Assembly (NCBI RefSeq): GCF_014699115.1
Contig: NZ_JACXAD010000012.1
Coordinates: forward strand, 62,001-126,000
Source: Hymenobacter montanus
GTDB taxonomy: Bacteria > Bacteroidota > Bacteroidia > Cytophagales > Hymenobacteraceae
DNA: 64,000 nt
Direction: 5' to 3'
Below, piece by piece: positions 25,828 through 33,917 of this stretch. The notes beneath the pieces are model-generated. The model had not been told where the DNA came from. It made no database searches and saw only the letters and a program-made list of their open reading frames with translations. A program made the position numbers and the translations under genes. The first letter of the stretch is position 1. The number at the start of each line of letters is the position of its first letter.

Positions 25828-26271
25828 TTATTTGGCGGACAACTGCTGTTGGGGATACCGCCGCCGCACGCCGCTGTACAGCAGCAGGCCGAGCGGGCCC
25901 AGCAGGAAGGTGGCCAGCAGGCACGGAATCAGGGCCCAGGGCGGGACGCCGCGCCGCTGGGCATCGCGGGTTTCCCAGGCCCCCACCCAGAGGTCGAAGC
26001 ACAAGTAGTGCACCCAGCCGGCCAGCAGCGCCCACGGCTCCCGAAACAGGGCGGCCACCTGCGCCAGCGACCCAAACCCCGCGCCGGGCGCCGGATGAGC
26101 GAAGGTTTGATAGCCAATGAGGCCCACGTAAGCCGCCGCCAGCAGTAGCGGCAGGGTGCCGCTCAGCACCACGGCCCGGGTGCCCCGCCAGCGTGGGGCC
26201 AGCAGCAGCAGTAACCACCCAGCGGAGGCGACCTGGTTAGCCACCTGGAACAGGAAATCGGGACGTAACAT
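25828..26271 (-). CDS. ABA4-like (DUF4281) membrane protein
   Basis: About 147 residues from the ATG at 26271; the longer frame to 26421 lacks coding character. Four hydrophobic helices and the motif 'WVHYLCFDLWVGAWETRDAQ', typical of the ABA4-like family named from a plant carotenoid-pathway protein. The bacterial function is not established. Direct repeats of GTCGATAGCTGAAGA occur just downstream (about 25796-25825). Confidence 0.75.
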   Translation of the reverse strand: MLRPDFLFQVANQVASAGWLLLLLAPRWRGTRAVVLSGTLPLLLAAAYVGLIGYQTFAHPAPGAGFGSLAQVAALFREPWALLAGWVHYLCFDLWVGAWETRDAQRRGVPPWALIPCLLATFLLGPLGLLLYSGVRRRYPQQQLSAK

Positions 26272-26631
26272 GGGTATTGGGGCTAGAGAATGAGCCAAAG
26301 CTAGGGCACTTCGGTACGTGGAGGGCAGCCGTTTCCGGGTGAAGCAGCAAAGCAGCGCGTTAAACCAGCGGAACTGACCAGGCGAAATGCTGGGGTGACT
26401 CGCCCAGGCAACCTTACCCAAACACCCTGGAAGTTCGGCGGCGTGGTCAAACCGAGCGGGGCGAGCCCCGGCGCACGCTTCAGGGGGTGAGCGTGGGGCT
26501 GGGATGGCGGCCGTATTTATTCGCCTGGCCCGCCCGAAAGAGCGAGGCCGTCCAGTAGCCGCCGGGCCCGCAGCTTTCGGGGCGCGTTTATCGTGGCATG
26601 CCCATTTTCGAACCTGTTGACTACTTGAATG
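26272..26631. other. Intergenic region, no gene seen
   Basis: About 360 bases of GC-rich DNA between the ABA4-like gene and the menE-like gene, both on the minus strand. No promoter box or stem-loop convinced me. Confidence 0.4.
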
Positions 26632-27738
26632 CTATAAGCTCCGCAGCGTAGCCAGCCGGTTGAGCTTGCCCGTGGCAGTGGTCTGAAAGGCCGGCACGTA
26701 GCGCAGGTGCCGGGGTTGCTCGTAGCGGCTTAGCCGCTGGGCCAGCAGCCCTTGCAGTTGTTGCTCCCGGTCCGAGGAAAGGGCGGGGCCCTCAATAAAT
26801 GCCGTTACCGCTTGGCCCAGCCGCTCGTCGGGCTGGCCCGCCACGAAGCAGCGGCGCGACTCCCCGATTTCGGCCAGGGCCACATCGAGCACCAGCTCCA
26901 CTTTCTCGGCCGGCACCTTCACGCCGCCGGAGTTAATGACGAAGTCGGCCCGGCCCAGCCACTCGAAGGTGTGGACGTCGAGCAGGTTCACCTGGTCGTT
27001 GGTGACGACGAGCTGGTCATCGGTCACGTCGCCGCGCAGGGTCAGGCAGTGGCGCTCGTCCTGGCCGGCCACGATGCCGGTGAGTACCCGAAAGTGAGTA
27101 GTGGCCTCCGGGCCATTGAGCCGGCGCAGGGCCACGTGCGAGCAGGTTTCGGTCATGCCGTAGGTTAGATACACCGGCGCGTCGAGCCGTTGCAGCTCCT
27201 GCTGCAAGCGGGTATCAACCGGGGCGCCGCCCACCAGCAGGGCCTTCATCCGGTTCAGACGAGGGCCGTGGCCGGCCGCCAGCACTGCCTGCAGCTGCAA
27301 GGGCACGAAGGCGGCGAAGTCGAATTCGGCCGTGGCCGCTACGTGGGCAAACGGGTCGGCGTGGGGTTCCACGATGGTCAGGTGCAGGCGGCGTTCCAGC
27401 CCGCGCACCAGCATCATCAGCCCCCCGATGTACTCGCAATTCAGGCACACCAGGGCTCGGTCGCCGGGCCCGAGGTCGAAGAAGTCGCCCGTGCGGCGGG
27501 CCGAGGCTTCCAGCTGCCGCCGCCGCAGGGTAATGGCTTGCGGGGCGCCCGTGCTGCCGGAGGTGGTCAGGCTGAATTCCTGGGTACCCGTGAGCCACTG
27601 CCGCACGAAGTCCAGCACCTTAGCCTCGTAGCCGTTCACGGGCACCTCCAGCTGGGCGGGGTATTGCTGAATAGCGGCGTAGGTGATTTCGCGGCCATTC
27701 AGCAGGAGGGAAGTAGGCAGGGTGCGGGGAAGAGCCAT
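26632..27738 (-). CDS. menE: AMP-binding enzyme, probable o-succinylbenzoate-CoA ligase (MenE)
   Basis: A 368-residue member of the ANL adenylating superfamily. The P-loop is 'TTSGSTGAPQAITL' (about residue 58), the A5 motif 'YLTYGMTETCSHVALR' (about 195) and the hinge region 'GRADFVINSGGVKV' (about 268). It is shorter than typical acyl-CoA ligases, like other Bacteroidota MenE proteins. MenE makes o-succinylbenzoyl-CoA, the substrate for MenB. The menB, menD and isochorismate synthase genes lie about 5 kb upstream on the same strand, which supports the call. Confidence 0.82.
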   Translation of the reverse strand: MALPRTLPTSLLLNGREITYAAIQQYPAQLEVPVNGYEAKVLDFVRQWLTGTQEFSLTTSGSTGAPQAITLRRRQLEASARRTGDFFDLGPGDRALVCLNCEYIGGLMMLVRGLERRLHLTIVEPHADPFAHVAATAEFDFAAFVPLQLQAVLAAGHGPRLNRMKALLVGGAPVDTRLQQELQRLDAPVYLTYGMTETCSHVALRRLNGPEATTHFRVLTGIVAGQDERHCLTLRGDVTDDQLVVTNDQVNLLDVHTFEWLGRADFVINSGGVKVPAEKVELVLDVALAEIGESRRCFVAGQPDERLGQAVTAFIEGPALSSDREQQLQGLLAQRLSRYEQPRHLRYVPAFQTTATGKLNRLATLRSL

Positions 27739-27799
27739 TGGAGTTAAGAGCGTAGTCAGGAAATCAACCAGTCATTCGGCCGGCTGCGATACGGCCGCC

Positions 27800-28255
27800 C
27801 TAGCTGAGCAGCCAGCGTTGGTAGGTCTGGGCCGAGGGTGCCAGCCGCCAGCTCAAAGCTAGCAGCATAGCGCCGCAAGCCACCAGGTCGAATACCGCGT
27901 GAGTGAATACGTAGGAAGCGAGCAGGGGCAAGCCCACCAGGCCCAACAAGCTGTTGCGCAGGAATATCCGGCCCTGGTAAACGCGCAGGTTCAACTCGGC
28001 GGGCCGCCGCAGGTTGGGCTGCATGCGCCGATACACCAGGTATAAAAAAAGCCCTGCCAGGGGCACCAGGGCCAGGAGGAGCAGCAGCAGCAGAACCGGC
28101 CAAGTGGCCAGCCGCGGCTCAACGGTGGGCCCCACCGCGGCCCGGCGGGCGGCAAGCAGCACTCCGGCCCCCATCAGCAGGGCCTGCGCTGGGTAATGGA
28201 ACCAGTGCAGCCGTCGGATGCGCCCGAGGGCTTGGTGAAAATCAGCATCGGTCAT
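27800..28255 (-). CDS. Small polytopic membrane protein, intact copy of a duplicated gene
   Basis: A 151-residue protein with four hydrophobic helices and no recognised family. The first about 23 codons are duplicated at 29490-29564, where the copy is truncated and fused to a piece of an sbtA-like gene. The intact copy ends about 60 bases before menE. Function unknown. Confidence 0.7.
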   Translation of the reverse strand: MTDADFHQALGRIRRLHWFHYPAQALLMGAGVLLAARRAAVGPTVEPRLATWPVLLLLLLLALVPLAGLFLYLVYRRMQPNLRRPAELNLRVYQGRIFLRNSLLGLVGLPLLASYVFTHAVFDLVACGAMLLALSWRLAPSAQTYQRWLLS

Positions 28256-28261
28256 GGCTCC

Positions 28262-28360
28262 TTACGAATGCTGCACGATGGCGAAGTACAGAGGCATGCC
28301 TACCGTGATGTTGATGGGAAGGTGACGCCTGGCGGGTGAAGGCCGAAAAGCGCTGGGCCT
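28262..28360 (-). pseudogene. 3' fragment of a decayed sbtA-like gene
   Basis: The DNA from the stop codon (28262-28264) upstream matches the 3' end of the intact sbtA-like gene at 29571, with scattered substitutions. At about 28330 it jumps to sequence corresponding to about 29850, an internal deletion of roughly 200 bases, and homology ends by about 28360, next to the AT-rich orphan gene. Confidence 0.8.
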
Positions 28361-28385
28361 CTGCTAAGCTCATGTCGTATTTGTA

Positions 28386-29081
28386 CTATTTTAGTTTTTC
28401 TTTCAATAAATTATATTTCTCCGTTTGAGTGTCGATTTTTAGTTTAGCTAATATGTTAAGAGCTTTTTCTTTGTCAATTTGGCCATACAAATCATGTGCA
28501 CTATACAGCAAGCTATTGAAAATATGTTCATGATTTTCTTTGTCAACAATTAAGGCGTCATACTGCATCGCCTTTAAGGAAAAAGGTACAGGGCCAGCGT
28601 ATTTTAATAAACGAAGCAAGGCCGCCTTATCGGAGTAGTTACTTACTAATCCCTGCCAGGCATCTCTCACGGTCGTTTCATCTTCGAAAAACTCGACCCA
28701 TAAAACATGGCCAACCGGATCGGCATAATAATTTTCAGAAGCTAAATATTTCATAAAGTGCTTCCAGATGATGTTTTTCTCAGTGCTGTCAATAATTTTT
28801 TCGTATCTTATTCCACGATAGAATGGCAGCAAAGAATGATAGTAGCTTGGAAACATCTCATAAACTTGAAAGCCTAATGAGATCTTTTGAGAGTTGCTGC
28901 TTGTTGAGTACCAAATTTCGTCAGAAATTTCGGCAAACAAATCCCATGCTTCTGGTGAGAGCTCCTTATCTACGCCTGCCTTACCGCAGTCAATAGAAAC
29001 TGCTCTTGCTTCATTACTGAGTCTGGCAATGTCAGACTTTCTTAATTTACGTACTGAGAAGATGTCGTTAAGAGTTCGCAT
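28386..29081 (-). CDS. AT-rich orphan hypothetical protein inside a broken transporter gene
   Basis: A 231-residue, mostly helical soluble protein with no domain I recognise. Aromatic and acidic residues are frequent ('MFPSYYHSLLPFYRGIRYEK'). Base composition is far lower in GC than both flanks. It lies exactly between the 3' and 5' fragments of a duplicated sbtA-like gene, so it arrived by insertion after or with the duplication. No signal peptide or membrane helix. Function unknown; cargo or immunity-type genes are possible. Confidence 0.6.
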   Translation of the reverse strand: MRTLNDIFSVRKLRKSDIARLSNEARAVSIDCGKAGVDKELSPEAWDLFAEISDEIWYSTSSNSQKISLGFQVYEMFPSYYHSLLPFYRGIRYEKIIDSTEKNIIWKHFMKYLASENYYADPVGHVLWVEFFEDETTVRDAWQGLVSNYSDKAALLRLLKYAGPVPFSLKAMQYDALIVDKENHEHIFNSLLYSAHDLYGQIDKEKALNILAKLKIDTQTEKYNLLKEKLK

Positions 29082-29261
29082 AAATGTGACACAAAACGAT
29101 TTATGAATTTGTGCAGGTGAGAAATTAGAATTCTGCCTACTGAATTTTAACGCAAAAGCTGAAATGGGCGCTACTAGCTAATAACGCCAAGCACCCTAAG
29201 AGTACGTAAACGTAAGGTAGTATTCTCATCCTGAGTACCAACGAGACGACGCCACTGACGT

Positions 29262-29564
29262 TTAAGTAGCTGTGTGCCAGTTCCTGCCCACCCTTGAAAC
29301 CAATGGAAAACAGCAGACAGAGCGAGATGACTTGACCGTCGGCGGTATCTTCAGTTCGCTCCTAACGGCCGTAGCCACGATGCCCAGCACGAAAAACAGT
29401 AGGGTAGGATTGGTGAGATTAGCGACGAATAAGGGAAAGCCGCAGCGGGCAGCTGAAAAGAACCGCGTCGGCGACGAAGCCCTCGATCGCAGTCGCGCTG
29501 GGTAGTGGCAGCAGTGCAGCCGTCGGATGCGCCCGAGGGCTTGGTGAAAATCAGCATCGGTCAT
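29262..29564 (-). pseudogene. Chimeric remnant: 5' end of the small membrane gene joined to the 5' part of sbtA
   Basis: The open frame begins 'MTDADFHQALGRIRRLH', identical to the intact gene at 28255, then runs into 'FPLFVANLTNPTLLFFVLGI', which matches the N-terminus of the intact sbtA-like protein. The sbtA start ATG has become TGC and a frameshift follows the 'KIPPTVK' segment. It is the upstream half of the decayed sbtA copy plus a truncated second copy of the small membrane gene. Confidence 0.85.
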
Positions 29565-29570
29565 GGCTCC

Positions 29571-30542
29571 TTACGAATGCTGCACGATGGCGAAGTACAA
29601 GGGCATGCCCACCGTGATGTTGATGGGGAAGGTGACGCCCAGCGCCATCGGAATGTACAGGCCGGGGTCGGCCTTGGGGGCGGCCAGGCGCATGGCGGCC
29701 GGCACGGCGATGTAAGAGGCGCTGGCCCCCAGGATGGCGAAGATGAAGCGGTTGCCGATGCTCTCCGTAACCAGGTGGCTGGCGGCGGCCACCAGGCAGC
29801 CATTGAGCACCGGGATGAGCACGGCGAACAGCGTCACGAACCAGCCGTACCGGGTGAAGGCCGAAAAGCGCCGGGCCGTGACCATGCCCATTTCAAGCAG
29901 GAAAATAGCCAGGAAGCCCTTGAAGATATCCGTGGTGAAGGGCTTGATGCCGTCGGCCTGCTTGGTATCGGCCACCAACCCAATAACCAGGCTGCCGAGT
30001 ACCATCAGCACGCTGCCGTTAGTGAAAGAGTGCTGCACCACGGAGCGCAGACTGGTCTGCGCGTTGTCGTTGGCCGCGGGGGCTTCGTGGCGCATCATCA
30101 GGATCACGCCCATGATAATGGCCGGCGACTCCATCAGCGCCATCACCGCCACCATGTGCCCCCCGAAAGTCAGCTGCTGCGTCTCCAGAAACGACACCGC
30201 CGACACGAACGTAACGGCGCTGACCGAGCCATAAGCCGCCGCGATGGCCCCCGAGTCGCTGATGCTCAGCCGGCGTTTCAGAATAAAGAAGGTGTAGAGC
30301 GGAATGAGCGAGGCAATGAGCAGCCCGAAGCCCAGCGAGTACAGAATTTCACTGCTGAAAGTGCTGTGCGCCAGTTCCTGCCCACCCTTGAAGCCAATGG
30401 AAAACAGCAGGTAGAGCGAGATAAACTTGACCGTCGGCGGCGGTATCTCCAGGTCGCTCCTGACGGCCGTAGCCACAATGCCCAGCACGAAAAACAGCAG
30501 GGTGGGGTTAGTAAGATTGGCGATGAGTAAGGGGAAATCCAT
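29571..30542 (-). CDS. sbtA: SbtA-like sodium-dependent bicarbonate transporter family permease
   Basis: About 323 residues from the ATG at 30542; the longer frame to 30638 adds a non-conserved basic stretch. About ten membrane helices in the inverted-repeat arrangement of the SbtA family (formerly DUF897), with 'GVILMMRHEA' near the middle and a cytoplasmic loop after it. SbtA imports bicarbonate with sodium; in heterotrophs it may feed carboxylases. No PII-like sbtB is next to it. A decayed tandem copy lies immediately downstream. Confidence 0.82.
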   Translation of the reverse strand: MDFPLLIANLTNPTLLFFVLGIVATAVRSDLEIPPPTVKFISLYLLFSIGFKGGQELAHSTFSSEILYSLGFGLLIASLIPLYTFFILKRRLSISDSGAIAAAYGSVSAVTFVSAVSFLETQQLTFGGHMVAVMALMESPAIIMGVILMMRHEAPAANDNAQTSLRSVVQHSFTNGSVLMVLGSLVIGLVADTKQADGIKPFTTDIFKGFLAIFLLEMGMVTARRFSAFTRYGWFVTLFAVLIPVLNGCLVAAASHLVTESIGNRFIFAILGASASYIAVPAAMRLAAPKADPGLYIPMALGVTFPINITVGMPLYFAIVQHS

Positions 30543-30795
30543 GCGGCGCGAGAAGAAGAATGCGGCCACAAGTTTAGGGCAAAGACGGCGCTTGGGAGAA
30601 TTTTGCCGAGTAGGTATAAGATTGATAGGGGAAGCCACCTACCGTTTCTGAATCCTTCGGCGCAGCGGAAGCTTTAGCAGTGGCTAAATGGCTATTTGTC
30701 TAGCAACGATTCTCGGCTTGTCGCAATGGGGGTAGTATAAAATTTTAATAGAAATACTGACCTTTGGTTAAATACTGAGCTGGCATGAAAGCATA

Positions 30796-31250
30796 TCAGC
30801 CACCGTTATGGGAGACTGATTTTGATGATATTATTTCTTGTTGTTCGCTTTCTTTTTCAACTTGTTGCACTAAAAAATCCTGCCCAAAGGTAAGTTTTTT
30901 GGCTAATGAGCTATTAGGTTCTATCACTCTCCAAAAGGGCGTGATTTCGTCAATTGGCTGTCCTTGCTGTAACTTTTCATAATTAGCTTCGGCTACGATT
31001 CTTAAAGATATTCCTGTGGTTACTGGGCAGGTGTAGTCCGCATTATGTTCTAACGCAAGGTCTTGACTAAAGTCTTTACGTCAATTCGCTTTCCCAAAGC
31101 AATTTCTTGAATATATTGCTCAATGAGTTGCGGTGTGGCAATAAGCATATTACTTCCTGCGGGAATGTCCGCAAAGTCCATTGCAATCTGTTTTACCTGT
31201 ACCTCTTTCTTTTCAGCTAGCTTATCAAGCCAATTTTTCTTCTTTGTCAT
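30796..31250 (-). pseudogene. MGMT-family (alkyltransferase-like) gene with a frameshift
   Basis: Frame one encodes 'MTKKKNWLDKLAEKKEVQVK' and stops at about residue 66. Restoring one base near 31055 gives an uninterrupted continuation, 'ALEHNADYTCPVTTGISL', then 'DEITPFWRVIEPNSSLAKKL', to a TGA at 30796. The whole would be about 150 residues and resembles the small MGMT-like proteins with a C-P-x-T-T-G motif in place of the PCHR active site. Either a natural mutation or an assembly error. AT-rich; follows the SRPBCC remnant with one base between stop and start. Confidence 0.6.
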
Positions 31251-31251
31251 A

Positions 31252-31744
31252 TCACTCCCCTAATTTTTTTCCCAAGTTATTTATATATAATGACATTGTT
31301 TTGTCAAGATCAACGAACATGGTGCTCAAAACCCTGAAAAACGGATTATTAATAATCACAACTTCTTTGAAAATAACTTTTGTTCCTGTTTGATTCTTTT
31401 CAAACGTGCCAATCCAATAGCCATTAAAAAATTTAGGTTCAATAATTTATATTTTAAAAATTTTATTTTTTAATATTTTGCTTAGTTTGGAAAGTGATTG
31501 GTGTGCCTTTTTTAGGAACTTCCGTCCAAGTGTTTGAGTCGATTACTTTGATTTTCTGTACATCGTCTCGCCATAAAGCTTGATTTTTTACATCCGTTAC
31601 CACTTGAAAAACTTTTTCAGGCGGATTATTAAATTCAGCTTGCTTCACGAATTCACGTTGCTTGGGAATTAGAAGCCCAGTAATAAAAAATAAGGCAACG
31701 ACTGCCAAGCTGGATACAACTGCAACTGCCATTTTTCTTTTCAT
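31252..31744 (-). pseudogene. SRPBCC-family (polyketide cyclase-like) gene with frameshift
   Basis: The N-terminal part has a signal or membrane helix ('VAVVSSLAVVALFFITGLLI') and 'FNNPPEKVFQVVTDVKNQAL', the typical SRPBCC opening. It stops near 31463. In another frame the rest of the domain continues ('FFNGYWIGTFEKNQTGTKVI', then 'DLDKTMSLYINNLGKKLGE') to a TGA at 31252-31254. The segment between is A/T-rich homopolymer-like DNA with at least one extra stop. Full length would be about 163 residues. Confidence 0.65.
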
Positions 31745-31811
31745 TCTAGCAAATGATTGAATGATGTTGCAAAATTACCCTCGTAGTTTGTGCGCTGTTT
31801 GATGTTTCTTG

Positions 31812-32678
31812 CTATTTGATTGGTATACAAAAATCTGTTATATAGTTTTCGGGCTTGGTAAAAGGTGGTGATTTGATATACCACTCCAGCGCTGGCTTGT
31901 CTGCTAATTCCCAACCTTTATCAAAAAGGCAAACATTGTATATATAGTCATAAATGGTATAAAAATTATCATAATTGCCTTTGTGTCTAAATACAGCAAA
32001 CTTTCCGCCTTCAATTTTTTTAAACCCTATTTCGCCTTTGGGTTTGATTTCCTTGTTTAACACTACACAGGCATCAAAGCGTGTTTTTTCTTCATCTGTC
32101 AAGTCGGGGTTGTCGTGAACAATACCTATTGTTGTAGGTTTTAACTTTAAGATTAATTGCGTGGCTGCCCAAACCATTAGCCTTTGAAACGAACTAGCTA
32201 CATTTTCGTAGGATCCTGTATGCCTGATGTATGCTAAGTGCAGATCGGGCAAGTGCTTTACAGTTGGCTCGATAATTTGCAATTTCTCTAAGCTTATCTC
32301 TTTACTTCGATAATCTGTTTGCTTTCTAATTGTGATTTGCTGAATAGAGTCTCTATATTCCTGCGGTGTTAATTGAAAATATTTCTTGAAAGATCTTGTG
32401 AATGTTTCGTGGTTTTCGTAGCCATTTTCAGAGGCAATTTGTCCAATAGTATCTTTTGAGTGCTTTAATCTTATGGCTGCTCTTTCAATCTTCAGTCTGA
32501 GCGAAAACTCCTTAACAGTTTCACCTGTCAAAGACTTAAAAATTCTGTGAAAATGATATTCTGATAAAAACGCTTCTTGAGCAATGTCTTTCAAGAGAAT
32601 TTTCTTGTCAAGATTGCGCTCTATAAATTGAATTGCCCTGTTGCGACTTTTAAGATATATTTCTTCTGTCTTACCCAC
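31812..32678 (-). CDS. AraC-family regulator with GyrI-like effector domain
   Basis: A 288-residue transcription factor. Residues about 12-108 are the AraC double helix-turn-helix ('LKDIAQEAFLSEYHFHRIFK' and 'IGQIASENGYENHETFTRSF'). Residues about 130-288 are a GyrI-like small-molecule binding domain ('AYIRHTGSYENVASSF', 'GGKFAVFRHKGNYDNFYTIY'), the Rob/BmrR-like arrangement. AT-rich, and upstream of the SRPBCC and MGMT-like remnants on the same strand, which it probably controlled. Confidence 0.85.
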   Translation of the reverse strand: MGKTEEIYLKSRNRAIQFIERNLDKKILLKDIAQEAFLSEYHFHRIFKSLTGETVKEFSLRLKIERAAIRLKHSKDTIGQIASENGYENHETFTRSFKKYFQLTPQEYRDSIQQITIRKQTDYRSKEISLEKLQIIEPTVKHLPDLHLAYIRHTGSYENVASSFQRLMVWAATQLILKLKPTTIGIVHDNPDLTDEEKTRFDACVVLNKEIKPKGEIGFKKIEGGKFAVFRHKGNYDNFYTIYDYIYNVCLFDKGWELADKPALEWYIKSPPFTKPENYITDFCIPIK

Positions 32679-32927
32679 TATTTATCGTCTGTAAGTTAGT
32701 TTTTACCATTATCGCCAACATCCGTAGTGATGTTACAGGACTGCTTGCAGGTATTGTCAAGCAGTCCTTAGCACGCAAGGTAGTAGCGTCATCCTACCCA
32801 ATGAAGCTTTCGGGGCCAGCGCAGCCCAGGTTACGACAATATAGTCGTCCAACTACTTACCCTCGGAGCCTTCGCCCGCTGCCAATCAAGTTTTATTTTG
32901 TTCAGGCCACGCATGGTGCCGAATGGA
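32679..32927. other. Intergenic boundary of the AT-rich module
   Basis: About 250 bases without a gene. The composition changes from AT-rich to GC-rich within it (near 32790), marking the upstream edge of the imported AraC module beside the terminator of the menaquinone operon. Confidence 0.4.
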
Positions 32928-32962
32928 TAAAAAAGCCCGTCATGCCGCGGGGCACGACGGGC
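32928..32962 (-). terminator. Rho-independent terminator of the menaquinone operon
   Basis: On the minus strand a stem GCCCGTCGTGCC / GGCATGACGGGC (one G-T pair, CCGC loop) is followed by a run of T. It lies 30 bases downstream of the menB stop and separates menB from the AraC module. Confidence 0.85.
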
Positions 32963-32991
32963 CTGCTCTTAGGGGCCGCCCACGTCGCCGC

Positions 32992-33816
32992 TTACGGAAA
33001 CTTCGGAAACTTCGAGAAGTCGGGCTGCCGCTTCTCCATGTAGGCGTTGCGGCCCTCTTTGGCCTCGTCGCTGAGGTAGTAGAGCAGCGTAGCGTTGCCG
33101 GCCAGCTCCTGAATGCCGGCCTGCCCATCGAGCTCGGCGTTGAACGACGACTTGAGCATGCGCAGCGCGAGCGGGCTTTTCTGAAGGATTTTGTGGCACC
33201 AGGCCACGGTTGTTTCTTCCAGCTTGTCGAGCGGCACTACCTTGTTCACCAGGCCCATGTCCAGGGCTTCCGGGGCGTCGTACTGGTCACAGAGGTACCA
33301 GATTTCGCGCGCTTTTTTCTGGCCTACGATGCGGGCCAGGTAGGAGGCCCCGAAGCCCCCGTCAAATGAGCCCACATTCGGGCCCGTCTGGCCGAAGCGG
33401 GCATTTTCGGCCGCGATGGTCAGGTCGCACACCACGTGCAGCACGTGGCCGCCGCCAATGGCCCAGCCCGCCACCATGGCAATTACCGGCTTGGGGATGG
33501 AGCGGATTTGCTTTTGCAAATCGAGCACGTTGAGGCGGGGCATGGCGTCTTCGCCCACGTAGCCGCCGTGGCCGCGCACGCTCTGGTCGCCGCCCGAGCA
33601 AAAGGCCCGGCCGCCTTCCCCCGTCAGGATGATGACGCCGAGGTCGGTGCGGTCGCGGCAGATGTTCATCGCCTCAATCATTTCCTGCACCGTGAGCGGG
33701 GTGAAGGCATTGTGCACCTGCGGCCGGTTGATGCTGATTTTAGCGATGTGCCCGTACTGGGAGAAGAGGATTTCGCGGAACTCCTTGATGGGGGTCCAGG
33801 TGATGGGTTCGGTCAT
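32992..33816 (-). CDS. menB: 1,4-dihydroxy-2-naphthoyl-CoA synthase (MenB)
   Basis: A 274-residue crotonase-fold enzyme that cyclises o-succinylbenzoyl-CoA. MenB-specific sequence is present: '[19 protein letters not shown]' (residues about 84-102, active-site loop), '[19 protein letters not shown]' (oxyanion hole), and the Tyr/Asp-containing '[20 protein letters not shown]'. Length is normal. It follows menD on the same strand, with a palindromic repeat in the 100-base gap. Confidence 0.94.
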   Translation of the reverse strand: MTEPITWTPIKEFREILFSQYGHIAKISINRPQVHNAFTPLTVQEMIEAMNICRDRTDLGVIILTGEGGRAFCSGGDQSVRGHGGYVGEDAMPRLNVLDLQKQIRSIPKPVIAMVAGWAIGGGHVLHVVCDLTIAAENARFGQTGPNVGSFDGGFGASYLARIVGQKKAREIWYLCDQYDAPEALDMGLVNKVVPLDKLEETTVAWCHKILQKSPLALRMLKSSFNAELDGQAGIQELAGNATLLYYLSDEAKEGRNAYMEKRQPDFSKFPKFP

Positions 33817-33818
33817 GA

Positions 33819-33917
33819 GCGCAAAGTTTCGCTAAGTTTTAAAAATTAAGTCTCGCAGAGTTTCATCGTTATTGGCCTTCGCGAAACTTACGTTTTAAAC
33901 TTCGCGAGACCTTGCGC
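33819..33917. repeat. Palindrome built from CGCAAAGTTTCGC words
   Basis: An imperfect inverted repeat: the left arm begins GCGCAAAGTTTCGCTAAG (33819) and the right arm (33881-33917) is its inverse, ending CTTGCGC. It fills almost the whole gap between menD and menB and ends at the menD stop codon. Confidence 0.8.

Noticed and set aside
29505..30530. 341-codon open frame on the plus strand
   Set aside because: It is antisense to the sbtA-like gene and His/Arg/Glu-rich low-complexity, with no domain pattern.
30785..30982. 65-codon Cys-rich open frame on the plus strand
   Set aside because: It is the reverse of the MGMT-like gene's second half, whose protein reading is far better.
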